Position numbers and translations under genes: made by a program
Notes under the pieces: model-generated
Databases searched by the model: none
Told to the model about the DNA's origin: nothing
What the model saw: the letters and a program-made list of their open reading frames with translations, nothing else
Part shown: positions 30,968 through 41,852 of the stretch, in pieces
Position numbering within the stretch: the first letter of the stretch is position 1
How the letters are laid out: every line of letters starts with the position of its first letter
Source: Prescottella defluvii
GTDB lineage: Bacteria > Actinomycetota > Actinomycetes > Mycobacteriales > Mycobacteriaceae
Direction: 5' to 3'
Assembly (NCBI GenBank): GCA_029690005.1
Contig: CP121458.1
Coordinates: forward strand, 5,227,872-5,291,871
Length of the DNA stretch: 64,000 nt

Positions 30968-32224
30968 CGATCCGCTCCCCGGCCGGGACGAGCTGGTCGA
31001 GGGCGATCTCGAACGCGGTGGCCGCGACGCCGGTGAGGTCCGGGCAGCGGTCGTGGCAGCGTTGCAGCGCACCGACGATGGTGTCGGAAACATCGCCGAA
31101 GATCGCCGCGTCGGACACCTCGACGTCGCCCTCCATGAGTTGCGCGAAGGCACGGGCCATGCCGCTGTTGGCGATGAAGTCGGGGATCACGGAGACGGAC
31201 TTGTCGGCGTGCTCGTAGGTGGGGCCGTAGAAGATCTCGTCGTCGGCGAACGGCACGTTGGCGCCGCTGGCAATCACCTCGAGCCCCGCAGTGACCATCC
31301 GGTCGACCTGCTCGCGGGTGACCAGACGCGACGCCGCGCACGGCAGGAACACCTCGGCGCCGAGGTTCCAGATCGCGTCGTGCACCTCGGCGAACGGGCG
31401 CATCCGGTCGCTGCGCAACGCATTGCCGTCCTTGCCCAGCAGCAAGGAGCGCACCTCGTCGAAGCCGAGGCCGGCGGGGCGAGGATACCGCCGTCGCGGT
31501 CGATGATCCCGACGACGCGGGCACCGGCCTGTGCGAGGTAGTACGCCGCGGCCGCACCGACGTTGCCCCAGCCCTGCACGATCACCCGCTTCCCGGCGAG
31601 CTCGCGCGCGCCGGCGGGATCGCCGTAGAGGCGGTAGTGGTGCCGCACGGACTCGGCGACACCCCAGCCCGTGATGAGGTCGGCCACCGTGTACTTCGCG
31701 TCCGGTGCCGGGGTGAACCGGGTGTCCTCGACGACCTTCGCAACGCCGAGCCGCAGCTGGCCGACCCGCTGGACGCGTTCGCGGTCGTCGGGGGCGAAGT
31801 GCCCGTTGACGACGCCCTCCTGCGGATGCCACAGCCCGTTGCGCTCGATGAGCGGCACGACCTCGGTCATCTCGTCGACGTTGAGGTCACCGCCGGTGCC
31901 GTAGTAGGCCCGCAGCAGGGGCGCGACGGCCTGGAACCAGCGCTGCAGCACGCCGTCCTTGCGCGGGTCGGCAGGGTCGAAGTCGATGCCCGACTTGGCG
32001 CCGCCGATGGCCGGTCCGGAGACGGTGAACTTCACCTCCATCGTCTTTGCCAGGGACTCGACCTCGCGACGGTCGAGGCCTCGGCGCATACGGGTGCCGC
32101 CTCCGGCCGCGCCGCCGCGCAGCGAGTTGATCACCACCCAGCCGCGGGCGGTGGTCTCGGGGTCCTGCCACTCGAAGACGATCTCGGGGGCCGTTTCTTC
32201 GAAGCGGGTCAGCAGATTCTTCAT
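30960..32224 (-). CDS. Glu/Leu/Phe/Val dehydrogenase (frameshifted)
   Basis: About 421 residues. NAD(P)-dependent oxidative deaminase with MEVKFTVSGPAIGGAKSGID (substrate lysines), TGGDLNVDEM, and the dinucleotide fold VIVQGWGNVGAAAAYYLAQ. The frame breaks near 31483, where a C run is one short. It forms an operon with the permease and lies next to an Lrp-type regulator. Substrate specificity (glutamate versus branched-chain or aromatic amino acids) cannot be assigned; the neighbouring 4-hydroxyphenylpyruvate dioxygenase hints at aromatic or mixed amino acid degradation. Confidence 0.8.
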
Positions 32225-32445
32225 GTCTCTCTCGCGGGATCGGGGTAGTTGCAGTGCCCAGGGAGAGCGGGCGAATGCCGAAGACTGTGACCGCAGTTAC
32301 AAAACCGACGCAACTATGGCCCGCGCTACTGTGCAGTCTGGGGAGCTGGCACGCACTTGGACGGCTTCTTTCTGCGCACTCTGTGCAGCTGCATGGGTCA
32401 CTCGCGCATGGGTCTGCTCGCCGAGACGGACAACGAGATTCTCGG

Positions 32446-32960
32446 TCAGCTCTCCCGGCGGTAAGCAGGGGCCTTGGTGGACCTCTCGGCTCGAGCGTGC
32501 GCAGCAGCGGCATGGTCCGGTACCGCACGACCTCCGACAGCACCATCACACTCGTCGACCGAGCGATGATCGCGGAGCGGTTCAGCTCGATGAGGGTCTG
32601 CTGAAGGCCGACATGAGAGTCCGCCGCGATCCGGCACAGGATGTCGCCGGCGCCGGTGGTCGCGAAGGCCTCGAGCACGCCGGGGATGGCTACGAGTACA
32701 TCGGTGACGGCTTCGAGTGCGCCCTGGACGATCTCCATCGTCACGAAGGCCTGCACCTCGAATCCGGCGGCCGCGAGGTCGAGTCGCGGTTCGTAGCCGG
32801 CGATGATCCCGGACTCTTCGAGCCGCCGCAGCCGCGCCGAGACCGTCGCGCGCGACACCCGCAGCCGCCGCGACAACTCCAGGGCGCCGACCTTCGGATC
32901 CGCATGCAGCGTGTCCAGGATCGCGAAGTCCAACTTGTCCAGCTGCACGGCGTTACGCAT
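32446..32960 (-). CDS. Lrp/AsnC-family regulator (frameshifted near the end)
   Basis: About 171 residues. The HTH is LDKLDFAILDTLHADPKVGA with LSRRLRVSRATVSARLRRLE; the RAM ligand domain follows (VQAFVTMEIVQGALEAVTDV; GAGDILCRIAADSHVGLQ). The frame slips near 32506 so that the tail reads EAERSTKAPAYRRES after adding one G. It diverges from hpd across 181 bases and precedes the dehydrogenase-permease pair, placing it to sense amino acids and control both sides. The roughly 220 bases down to the dehydrogenase start hold no other gene. Confidence 0.8.
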
Positions 32961-33141
32961 GGCCGAGCCTTCCGATGGAGCAGCAGAAACTGTGCCAATT
33001 GTATAGATGACGCGTTTGGTGCCTCGATTTTCCTGACACGTCGAACAGCTGGCCGAGGCGAGATTGCGCGGGTACTGCGGGAGGTTTTCCTGGTGACGCA
33101 GGACGCACAGACAGCGCCGCCCCGGCGGCAGGAGGATCGCC

Positions 33142-34346
33142 ATGACACTCGAGTTCACCCTCACCGACAGCGAGAGACTCGCTCAGCTGAACCCGGAAGA
33201 GCTGCGGCAGCTCGTCGGCCTTGTCGAGTACGACGCCGAGCGCGACCCCTTCCCGGTCAGTGGATGGGACTCCGTGGTGTGGGTGGTGGGCAACGCCACC
33301 CAGGCCGCGCACTACTACCAGTCCGCGTTCGGGATGGAACTGATCGCCTACTCCGGACCGACCACCGGAAATCGCGACCACCACGCCTACGTTCTGCGCA
33401 GCGGCGCAGTGCGATTCGTGATCAAGGGTGCAGTCGATCCGGATAGCCCGCTCGTCGAGCACCACCGTCTCCACGGTGACGGTGTGGTCGACATCGCGTT
33501 GCAAGTACCCGACGTCGACAGGTGCATCGCGCACGCGCGGGCCCAAGGTGCGACGGTGCTTCAGGAGCCGTACGAGATCAGCGACGAGCACGGCACCGTG
33601 CGGCTCGCCGCGATCGCCACGTACGGCGACACGCGGCACACCCTCGTCGACCGCTCCCGCTACACCGGCCCACACCTGCCCGGCTACGTGGAGAAGTCGT
33701 CGACCTACCGCAAGCGAGAGGGCGCGCCGAAGCGCGTCTTCCAAGCGCTCGATCATGTGGTCGGCAACGTCGAGCTCGGTCGCATGGACGAGTGGGTCGA
33801 CTTCTACAACCGCGTCATGGGGTTCACCAACATGGCCGAGTTCATCGGCGATGACATCGCGACCGACTACTCGGCTCTGATGAGCAAGGTGGTCTGCAAC
33901 GGCAACCATCGCGTGAAGTTCCCGCTCAACGAGCCGGCCCTCGCGCAAAAGCGCTCGCAGATCGACGAGTACCTCGAGTTCTACCGCGGACCAGGTGCGC
34001 AGCACCTGGCGCTGGCCACCAACGACATCCTCACCGCGGTCGACCGCCTCCGCGAGGAGGGTGTGGAGTTCTCTCCACCCCGGACGCCTACTACGAGGAT
34101 CCGGAACTGCGCGCACGGATCGGCGAGGTGCGCGTGCCGATCGAGGAGTTGCAGAAGCGTGGCATCCTCGTCGACCGCGACGAGGACGGCTATCTGCTGC
34201 AGATCTTCACCAAGCCGATCACCGACCGCCCGACGGTGTTCTTCGAGTTGATCGAGCGGCACGGCTCTCTCGGCTTCGGAAAGGGGAACTTCAAGGCCCT
34301 GTTCGAGGCGATCGAGCGCGAGCAGGCCGCACGCGGCAACTTCTGA
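33142..34346 (+). CDS. hpd: 4-hydroxyphenylpyruvate dioxygenase (frameshifted)
   Basis: Fe(II) enzyme of about 402 residues that makes homogentisate in tyrosine degradation. Two vicinal-oxygen-chelate domains are visible. Iron ligands are His in LDHVVGNVE, His in QHLALATND and Glu in VFFELIERHG; GFGKGNFKALFEAIEREQ is the C-terminal gate helix. A C is missing near 34072 (VEFLSTPDAYYEDP after repair). ATG 33142 has AGGAGG upstream. Divergent from the Lrp regulator. Confidence 0.9.
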
Positions 34347-34396
34347 TCGCCGCACCCGTCGGCCAGGGTGCGCGGTAATGATCCTCGAGACACGTC

Positions 34397-34432
34397 GAGC
34401 CGGGCCCGGTCGTCCGTGACCGGGTCCGGCTC
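34397..34432. terminator. hairpin between hpd and acyl-CoA ligase
   Basis: A 15-bp stem GAGCCGGGCCCGGTC (34397-34411) with its complement at 34418-34432 (one G-T pair), six-base loop, between convergent genes. No T tract on either side. Confidence 0.55.
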
Positions 34433-34444
34433 GATGCGCCGCGC

Positions 34445-36198
34445 TCAGGCGGACGGCGGGGCGAAGGCCTCGCGGAGGTCCCGGCGCACGATCTTGCCCA
34501 CCGGGTTACGGGGAATGCTCTCGACGATCTCGAGCCGCTCGGGCAGCTTGAACGACGCGACCTTCCGCTCCCGCAGATGGTTCACGAGGTCGGTGAGCTC
34601 GACCGACGAACCCGGAGCGGGAACCACCACGGCGCAGCACTTCTCCCCAGCACCTCGTCCGGGTAGCCGATCACCGCGACATCGCTCACCCCGGGATGCT
34701 CGAGCAACAAGCCCTCGATCTCGGCCGGCGCGATGTTCATGCCGCCGCGGATGATGATCTCCTTGATCCGGTCGACGAAGACGATGTACTCGCCGCGCTC
34801 GCCACCGAGTTCGAACACGTCGCCGCTGCACAGGTAGCCCTGGTCGTCGAACGGGCTCGATGCTGCAGTCCCCTCGAGGTAGCCGCCGAAGACGCTGGGC
34901 CCCTTCAGTCGCAGCTCGCCCCGCTCGCCGACGGCGTGGACGTCGGCGCCGGTCACCGGGTCCACCAACCGCACGGACGTCATCTTCGCGACCCGCGTCG
35001 CCCATTCCCGGTCCGGGGCACCGTAGTTCGGCAGGTGCATGGCGCGGACGGTCGGATCCGGAATGTCGGCGGGCGCGCCGAGCAGACACACCCCTTCGTT
35101 GGAGCCGAAGAAGTTGAGGACCTCGATGCCGAACTCTTCCTGCCAGCGGCGAACCACGCTGGGCGGCAACGGCGCGCCGCCCGAGCCGACCCGCTGCAGC
35201 GACGACAGGTCCACCGACTCCCGGAGCGCGTCCTGCTGGAGCAGCATCGCCAGGATCGCCGGCGGCATCGAGGTGTGCGTGACACGGTGGCGCGCGATCT
35301 GCGCCAGGAAGACCGCCAGGTCCAGCGGCTGGTGCTGGACGAGGTGCCCGCCGCCGACGAGCCACGGCAGGAACGCCGCCGCGAATCCCGCCATGTTCAC
35401 CATGGGGAACGGGTTGAGGATGACGGACGACTCGTCGGTCTCGAGCCCGTCCTGGGCAGCCTGCGCACTCGCGAACCAGTCTGCGTGACAACGCGGCACG
35501 CCCTTGGGGGCGGCCTCCGTCCCGCTGGTCCAGCAGATGGTGATCCGGTCACCGATCGTGAGGACCACGCCGTCCAGGTAGCGTCGCGCCTCCTCCACCG
35601 AGACCGACGACGCGGCGAGGTCCATCGGCACGGCACGCTCGTCCGGGTCGGGCCCGAACACGAACACGCTCTCCACTCCGTCGGCCGGTTCGGCGAGGGC
35701 CAGCGCGTCGGCGGCCAGGTCGCGATCGAGCAGACGGGTCACCGTGACGACCGCCTTCGCCGCGGTGACGCGGCAGATGTTCGACAGCTCGTGCTGCCGG
35801 TAAGCGACGGGAACCGGGCTCACCACTGCACCCAGGCGCCACAGCGCGAGATACGTCGCGACGAGCGCGATCGAGTTCGGCAGCTGGACCACGACCACGT
35901 CGCCCTGCCGGATCCCACCCTCGTAGTACCGGGCGGCGAGCTGTTCGACCCGCTCGGACATCGCCTTCCACGTCAGTGTCTCGGCCGCGAGGCCCGTCAG
36001 GTCCGGCAGGTTCGTCGGATCCGACACCGCATCGTGGTCGGGCCGGGCGTGGACCCAGTGGTCGAACGCGTCCAGCAGGGTGGTCTCGCGCCACCACCCC
36101 CTGGACACGTAGTCGCGGATCTTGTCTTCCGGGTGGCAGAGCACGGCGCGACGCGGGTTCGAGTCGGAAACCCCGGGCGCGGTGAACACTTCGGACAT
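34445..36198 (-). CDS. acyl-CoA synthetase / AMP-dependent ligase (frameshifted)
   Basis: About 585 residues of the ANL superfamily. ICWTSGTEAAPKGVPRCH is the P-loop, FFGSNEGVCLLG the adenine-binding block, GELRLKGPSVFGGYLEG and DRIKEIIIRGGMNIAPAEIE the hinge, and NPVGKIVRRDLRE the catalytic lysine. The frame is lost near 34645 (GGGG should be GGGGG). Similar enzymes activate aromatic or medium-chain acids. It is followed on the other strand by thiolases and an oxygenase, suggesting CoA-dependent side-chain degradation; the acid activated is unknown. Confidence 0.8.
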
Positions 36199-36253
36199 GG
36201 CTACCTTCCTGGAGGCGGACTGGTGTCTGGAGGGGGTCGAAGTAGGGAGGACG

Positions 36254-37444
36254 TCACCGCAACCGGCGCAGGACCAGCGCGGAGCCCAGTCCCAGTGCGG
36301 CCGGAATCGTGACGAGCGCGTGCTCGCCGTCGACGCGGCGGAGGCCGTCGAGGGCGGAGACGAGGAGGTTGCCGCCGGTTGCGCCCAGCGGGTGACCGAC
36401 GGCGAGCGCGCCGCCGTTCGGATTGACTCGGGACGGGTCGAGGCCCAGCTCACGGATCAGCAGCAGCGGGCTGACGGCGAAGGACTCGTTGGCCTCGACG
36501 ACGTCGAGGTCGCCGGCCCCGATCCCCGCCCGGCGCAGCGCGTCTCGGGCCGCGTCGACCGGCGCGCTCAGCAGCGGGGAGCGCACGGACCGGTGCGTGA
36601 CGGCGAGGATCTCCGCGACCGGTTCGCGACCGTGCAGCCGGCCGTCCGCGGCGTCGGGGGACGCGATCACGGCGGCGGAGGCGCCGTCGGCGAGTTGCGG
36701 CGCCGTCGCGATCGAGTGCAGGCCGCGTTCGGGTTTCGTCAGCTCCGGAAGACGTCGGAGCACGCGCTCCCACGCCGGGTCCTCGCCGAACAGGGCCGGC
36801 AGCTCCGCGAACTGCTCCGCGGTGGCGTCGGGGCGCGCGCCCTCGTCGGCCGTGAGGATCACCTCTCCCGACAGCGTCACGGGCACCACCGCGTCCGACG
36901 GCGGGGCCGCCGCGGCCCGCCGATGCGACTGCGCGGCGAACTCGTCCAGCTGGTCACGGGTGAATCCGAATGCGGCGGCCGTCGCGTCCGCGGACACCCC
37001 GATGGTCACGAATCCGGTGCGCTCGCCCAGGTCGTCGTCAGTGGCGATGGCGGGGGCGTCGGAGAGCATCGGGACGCGCGACATCGACTCGACACCACCG
37101 GCGACGACAATGTCGGCCTGTCCCGCAACGACCTTCGCCGCCGCGGTGCCGATGGCCTCGATTCCCGAGCAGCAGAGCCGCGAGACCACCGCTCCGCCGA
37201 CGGCGTCGGGCCACCCGGCGAACAGGGCGGCGGCACGGGCCAGATCGCCGGCCTGCTCCCCCGTCACCGTGCTGATCCCGACGACGATGTCGTCCACCTC
37301 CGCGGCCTGCAGACCGCGCCGTTCGAGGGCGGCGAGGAGCTGCGCGAACAGCTCGTGAGGCGGAATCTGCGCGAGGGTGCCGCCGCCGCGGCGCACCCGT
37401 CCCCGCGGCAGCCGGACCGCGTCGAAGACCAACGCCCGCGTCAT
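36254..37444 (-). CDS. thiolase-family acetyl-CoA acetyltransferase lacking the second catalytic Cys
   Basis: A 396-residue, uninterrupted thiolase. The nucleophile Cys lies in SRLCCSGIEAIG near residue 91 and the catalytic His in VGHPLGATGGN near residue 350. The C-terminal position that normally reads C-x-G-G-G (the proton-donating cysteine) is VTIPAALGLGSALVL here, so that cysteine is missing. The protein may still cleave 3-ketoacyl-CoA with another base, or do a different Claisen-type reaction. It lies 55 bases upstream of the acyl-CoA ligase on the same strand, a likely operon. Confidence 0.8.
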   Translation of the reverse strand: MTRALVFDAVRLPRGRVRRGGGTLAQIPPHELFAQLLAALERRGLQAAEVDDIVVGISTVTGEQAGDLARAAALFAGWPDAVGGAVVSRLCCSGIEAIGTAAAKVVAGQADIVVAGGVESMSRVPMLSDAPAIATDDDLGERTGFVTIGVSADATAAAFGFTRDQLDEFAAQSHRRAAAAPPSDAVVPVTLSGEVILTADEGARPDATAEQFAELPALFGEDPAWERVLRRLPELTKPERGLHSIATAPQLADGASAAVIASPDAADGRLHGREPVAEILAVTHRSVRSPLLSAPVDAARDALRRAGIGAGDLDVVEANESFAVSPLLLIRELGLDPSRVNPNGGALAVGHPLGATGGNLLVSALDGLRRVDGEHALVTIPAALGLGSALVLRRLR

Positions 37445-37545
37445 GTCACCACCGGCCTTCCGAACAGTTGAGTGGTCTGCATCACTCTGTTAGTTGTAGT
37501 CTGGACCCTGCAGAACCGCAAGACCTCGAGCAGAGAGCGGCTTAC

Positions 37546-38759
37546 ATGACTACTGACACGATTCGAATAATCGGCGGCTACCAAACGGATTTCGCGCGAA
37601 ACTTCCCCGGGAGGGGCTCGATGTCGCGGACCTCGTCCGCGAGGTCGTCGAGGGCACCCTCGCCGATGCGGGACTCGACGCCGGTGACATCGGCGTCGTC
37701 CACGTCGGTAACGCCTTCGGTCAGCTCTTCACCGGCCAGGGCCACCTGGGAGCGATGCCGTCGTCGATGGTCCCGGACCTGTGGGGCGTGCCCGCCACTC
37801 GGCACGAGGGCGCCTGCGCGTCGGGATCCCTCGCGGTGCTCGCCGCCATGGCGGATCTCGAGTCCGGCCGCTACGACTGCGCCCTGGTGATCGGGGCCGA
37901 ACTGAGAAGACGGTGCCGGGCGACCTGGGAGCCGGGCGCATCGGGGACCGCGGCCTGGGCCGGACGCGAGGGCACGGACGCGAAGTTCATGTGGCCGTAC
38001 ATGTTCGGGAAGATCGCCGACGAGTACGACCGTCGGTTCGGTCTCGACGAGCGGCACCTGTGGGCCATCGCGGAGCTGAATGCGCGCAACGCGGCCCGCA
38101 ACCCCTGTGCGCAGACTCGCGACTGGGCGCGGACGCCGCGTCGTTCAGCGCCGACCCGGTGGCCAACCCTCCGGTCGAGGGCCGTCTACGCAAGGCGGAC
38201 TGCGGGCCGCTCACCGACGGTGCCGCCGGCGTCGTCCTGGTACGCGCCGACCACCCTGCGGCGCAGCGCGACCGAGCGCGGCAGTCGAGCATCCTCGGTT
38301 GGGCCATCGGACCGTGGGGCTCTCGCTGGCGGAGAAGCTCGCGCGCAGCGCCGGCGACGAGTACGTGTTCCCTCACGTGCGCGACACCATCGGCGACGCC
38401 TTCGCCCGCGCCGGCATCTCCAGTGTCGACGACCTGGACCTGATCGAGACGCACGACTGCTTCACCGTCAGCGAGTACCTCGCCATCGACCACTTCGGCA
38501 TCACGCCGCCCGGGAGAGTTGGCGCGCCGTCGAGGCGGGCGACCTCGAGATCGGCGGCCGCATCCCGATGAATCCCAGCGGCGGCCTCCTCGGCGTCGGG
38601 CACCCCGTCGGCGCGACCGGTGTGCGGATGCTGCTGGACTGCCACCGCCAGGTGACGGGCCGGGCGAGCGCGAACCAGGTCGACGGCGCCCGCCGCGCGG
38701 CGATGTTGAACTTCGGCGGAAGCACCTCGACGACAGCCAGTTTCGTCGTCGGACACTGA
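37546..38759 (+). CDS. thiolase, SCP-x type (many frameshifts)
   Basis: About 403 residues when joined across frames. RIIGGYQTDFARNF, HEGACASGSLAVLAAMADL (nucleophile Cys), ETHDCFTVSEYLA and GHPVGATGVRMLLD are all present in correct order, and the end MLNFGGSTSTTASFVVGH is typical of SCP-x-like acetyl-CoA acetyltransferases. At least six frame changes occur, including a compensating pair at about 37905 and 37960. The density is the highest in the window, so a true pseudogene cannot be excluded, but each break is a G/C-run indel. It diverges from the other thiolase across 101 bases. Confidence 0.65.
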
Positions 38760-38777
38760 TCGGAACAGGAGGAGAAC

Positions 38778-40311
38778 ATGGACATCGAGGTGCTCGGGCG
38801 TGCGCTGACGACGCTGCCCGCGGACGACGACCATCCCTACCGCACCGGCGCGTGGCGCCCGCAGACCGTCGAGCACAGCGCCGACGATCTCGAGGTCGTC
38901 GGCGAACTGCCCGCCGACCTCGACGGGGTCTACCTGCGCAACGCCGAGAATCCGGTGCACCCCGCCCTCGAGGGCCGCTGCCACCCGTTCGACGGCGACG
39001 GCATGATCCACGCGGTCGGCTTCCGTGACGGAAAGGCCTTCTACCGCAACCGCTTCGTCAAGACCGACGGCTTCCTGGCCGAGCAGGCGGCCGGCGGTCC
39101 CCTGTGGGCGGGCATCGCCGAACATCCGGAACGCTCGATCCGTCAGGACGGCTGGGGCGCTCGCGGCCGGATGAAGGACGCGTCCAGCACCGACGTCGTC
39201 GTGCACAACGGCATGGCGCTCACCAGTTTCTGGCAGTGCGGTGACCTCTATCAGCTCGATCCGACGACGCTTCGAGACGGTGGGCAAGGCGACGTGGGAC
39301 GGCCGGTTCCCGACGAGCCTCGGGGTGTCGGCGCATCCCAAGGTCGACGACCGCGCCGGGGAACTGTTGTTCTTCAACTACAGCACCGACGCCCCGTACA
39401 TGCACTACGGCGTCGTCGACTCCGACGACCGCCTCGCCCACTACGTGGACATCGAACTGCCCGGACCTCGCCTGCCGCACGACATGGCGTTCACCGAGAA
39501 CTACGCGATCCTCAACGACTGCCCGCTGTTCTGGCTGCCCGAGGCACTCGACGCCGGCCGGTACGTCTCGCGGTTCCATCCGGACATCCCGTTGCGGCTG
39601 GGCGTGATCCGCGCCGGGGCACCTCCGAACAGATCCGTTGGTTCGAGGCCGAGCCCCACCTACGTCCTGCACTGGACCAACGCCTACGAGAGCGGCGACG
39701 AGATCGTCCTCGAGGGATTCCACCAGGAGAACCCCGAGCCCGAGGACACCGGCGAAGGCGGTGTGTACCAGCGGATGTTCCGCTTCCTGGCACTCGACCG
39801 GATGGGCACGCACCTGCACCGGTGGCGGTTGAACATGCGGACCGGGGAGGTCCGGGAGGAACGACTCTCCGAGACCGTGACCGAGTTCGGGATGATCAAC
39901 CCGCATCACGCCGGCCGGCCCCACCGCTACACCTACGCCGCGACCGGCCTGCCCGGGTGGTTCCTGTTCGACGGCCTCGTCAAGCACGACACCGTCACCG
40001 GGACCGAGGAACGCTACGCGTTCGGCGAGGGCGTGTTCGGCAGCGAGACCGCGATGGCCCCGCGCATCGGCGCCGACGGCGAGGACGATGGGTACCTGGT
40101 GACGATCGTCTCGAACGTCGACGAGGATCTGTCGGAGTGTCTGGTCTTCGACGCCGCCCGCGTCGCGGACGGGCCGGTGGCTCGGATCCGGTTGCCGGAG
40201 CGCATCTCCAGCGGCACGCACTCGACGTGGGCACCGGGGTCGGCCCTCCCCCGCTGGCGGACGAGCGACGACCCAGCGGAGGCGATGGGTCTCGACCGCC
40301 CCGGACTATAG
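38778..40311 (+). CDS. carotenoid-oxygenase-family dioxygenase (frameshifted)
   Basis: About 510 residues, beta-propeller Fe(II) enzyme that cleaves a conjugated double bond. GVYLRNAENPVHP and HPFDGDGMIHAV are the family N-terminus. Candidate iron-ligand histidines lie in LGVSAHPKVDD, RLPHDMAFTENYAI, YVLHWTNAYE and SSGTHSTWAPG. A break near 39268 and a compensating pair around 39620 interrupt the frame. Substrates in the family include carotenoids, lignostilbenes, isoeugenol and 4-vinylguaiacol. Its place beside a CoA ligase, thiolases and HxlR regulators favours a phenylpropanoid substrate, as inference. ATG 38778 has AGGAGG upstream. Confidence 0.75.
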
Positions 40312-40319
40312 CTTTCGAG

Positions 40320-41322
40320 ATGTCCGACGAGCATGCACCCGACGCGGAGTCCGCGACTCCGACCGCCGGGCGCATGCTCGCCCCGGGCGGCGACAACGCC
40401 ATCGCGGTGGCCCTCGGTCTCCTGGGAGACGAGTGGAACCTGTGGATCCTCCGCCATTCCTTCCAGGGCGCCAAGCGCTACCGCGACTGGATGGCGGTCG
40501 GTGGGATCTCGCACGCGGTCCTGTCCTCCCGGCTGACCACGCTCACCGACGCGGGACTGTTCGATCGCATCCAGTATCAGGAGAAGCCGCCCCGCTACGA
40601 GTACCGGCGGACCGCCTGCGGGCGGGAACTGTGGTCGGTCCTGCTGTCGGTGTGGTCGTGGGAGTTGCAGTGGGCGCCCGATCAGGGCGTGCTCCCGCTC
40701 ATGCGTCACACCACGTGCGACCGGCACTTCACCCCGCGCCTCGAGTGCGTCTCGTGTGGGCGTCCGCCGGCGCCCGCGACGTCGTCGCCGAGATGGGACC
40801 GAGCGGCGGTTGGACCCGCAGTGTCCCGCGGCCTCGAGTCGACGGCGATCGAGTGGCGCCGCGCGTCTGCCGCAGGTGCTTCCGCAGACCATGGAGCTCA
40901 TCGGCAACCGCTGGTCGGCCGCGATGCTGGGCTCGGCACTGTTCGGCGCCCGGCGCTACAGCGAATTCGCCGAACGAATGCAGTCGTCTCCCACGATCGT
41001 GGCGGACCGACTGCGCACCTTCACCGAACTCGGTGTACTGAGCGAGTCGCCCAGCACCGAACGTGTCGACCGGGTGACCTATCACCTGACCGAGAAGGGC
41101 CGGGCGTTCTTCCCGGTGGTGGTGTCGATGATCGCCTGGGGACAGCGGTGGTTCTCCGCCCCCGAGGGGGATGCGATCACGTTCACGCACACCACATGTG
41201 GTGATGGATTCGTCCCGCGGTTCGCGTGCAGCGAGTGCGGCGCGGAACTGGAGTCGCGAACGGTGTCGGTGGAGTCGCGGACCGCGGATGCCCACCGGGC
41301 CGGGCCTCCGAGCACCTTCTGA
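40320..41322 (+). CDS. tandem HxlR-type regulator (frameshifted)
   Basis: Two MarR/HxlR winged helices in one gene. The first spans residues 20-130 (ALGLLGDEWNLWILRHSFQG, HAVLSSRLTTLTDAGLF); the second spans roughly residues 190-290 (MELIGNRWSAAMLGSALFGA, SPTIVADRLRTFTELGVLS). Each is followed by a Cys-x-x-Cys pair (CVSCG; CSECG) that might bind metal. The frame breaks near 40775. Ordinary HxlR proteins are single domains of about 110-150 residues and dimerise; this one is about 334. It starts nine bases after the oxygenase stop, so it is probably co-transcribed and controls this catabolic block. Confidence 0.7.
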
Positions 41323-41346
41323 CCTCTCCGGTCGCGAAACGAAAAA

Positions 41347-41376
41347 ACCTGGGCCCGAACATGTTCGGGCCCAGGT
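41347..41376 (-). terminator. rho-independent terminator of the marR transcript
   Basis: A perfect 30-base palindrome (arms ACCTGGGCCCGAACA at 41347-41361 and complement at 41362-41376). On the minus strand it is followed by TTTTTT (41342-41347), so it ends the marR transcript; it also stands at the end of the convergent hxlR gene. Confidence 0.85.
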
Positions 41377-41388
41377 CTGGGTTCTCGT

Positions 41389-41817
41389 TCAGTCGTTCTC
41401 GACGAGCGACGTGATGATGGCGACCGCGTCGCGCAGGGTCTCGAGGTCCTTGCCGTCGAGGTGCGAGAGCTTCTCGGTCATCCAGGCCTCGCGCGCCTGG
41501 GTCTCGCTCTCCATGAGCGCGTGGCCGGCGTCGGACAGCGAGACGATGATCTGCCGTCCGTCGGTGGGATGCGGTGTGCGATCGACCAGTCCGAGATCGG
41601 CGAGAGACGCGATGACCCGGGTCATCGACGGCGGCTGGACCTTCTCGCGGGCCGCCAGCGCACCCGGAGTCATGGAACCTTCGGCGCTGAGCGTTGCCAG
41701 CGCCGAGAGCTGCGTCAGCGACACCTGAGCCTCGCTTCGCCGTCCCCGCAGGTGGCGCGTCAATCGCACCACCGCAAGGGACAGGTCGCTGGCCAGGGCG
41801 CGAGTATCCGATGTCAC
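41389..41817 (-). CDS. MarR-family regulator (Rv0880 type)
   Basis: A 142-residue winged-helix protein. LASDLSLAVVRLTRHL, LTQLSALATLSAEGSMTPG and PPSMTRVIASLADLGLVDR with wing HPTDGRQIIVSLSD are very close to M. tuberculosis Rv0880. GTG 41817 aligns with the family start, although the frame is open to 41856. It is 35 bases downstream of a purine permease gene on the same strand and probably co-transcribed with it. Confidence 0.85.
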   Translation of the reverse strand: MTSDTRALASDLSLAVVRLTRHLRGRRSEAQVSLTQLSALATLSAEGSMTPGALAAREKVQPPSMTRVIASLADLGLVDRTPHPTDGRQIIVSLSDAGHALMESETQAREAWMTEKLSHLDGKDLETLRDAVAIITSLVEND

Positions 41818-41852
41818 AGATCCAAACAATACGGGAACTCGCGCCCTGTCAA

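Noticed and set aside
37546..38759. Thiolase pseudogene
   Set aside because: The frame breaks are numerous but every active-site block is present and in order, and the same kind of indel hits housekeeping genes in this window. Decay is not excluded, only less likely.
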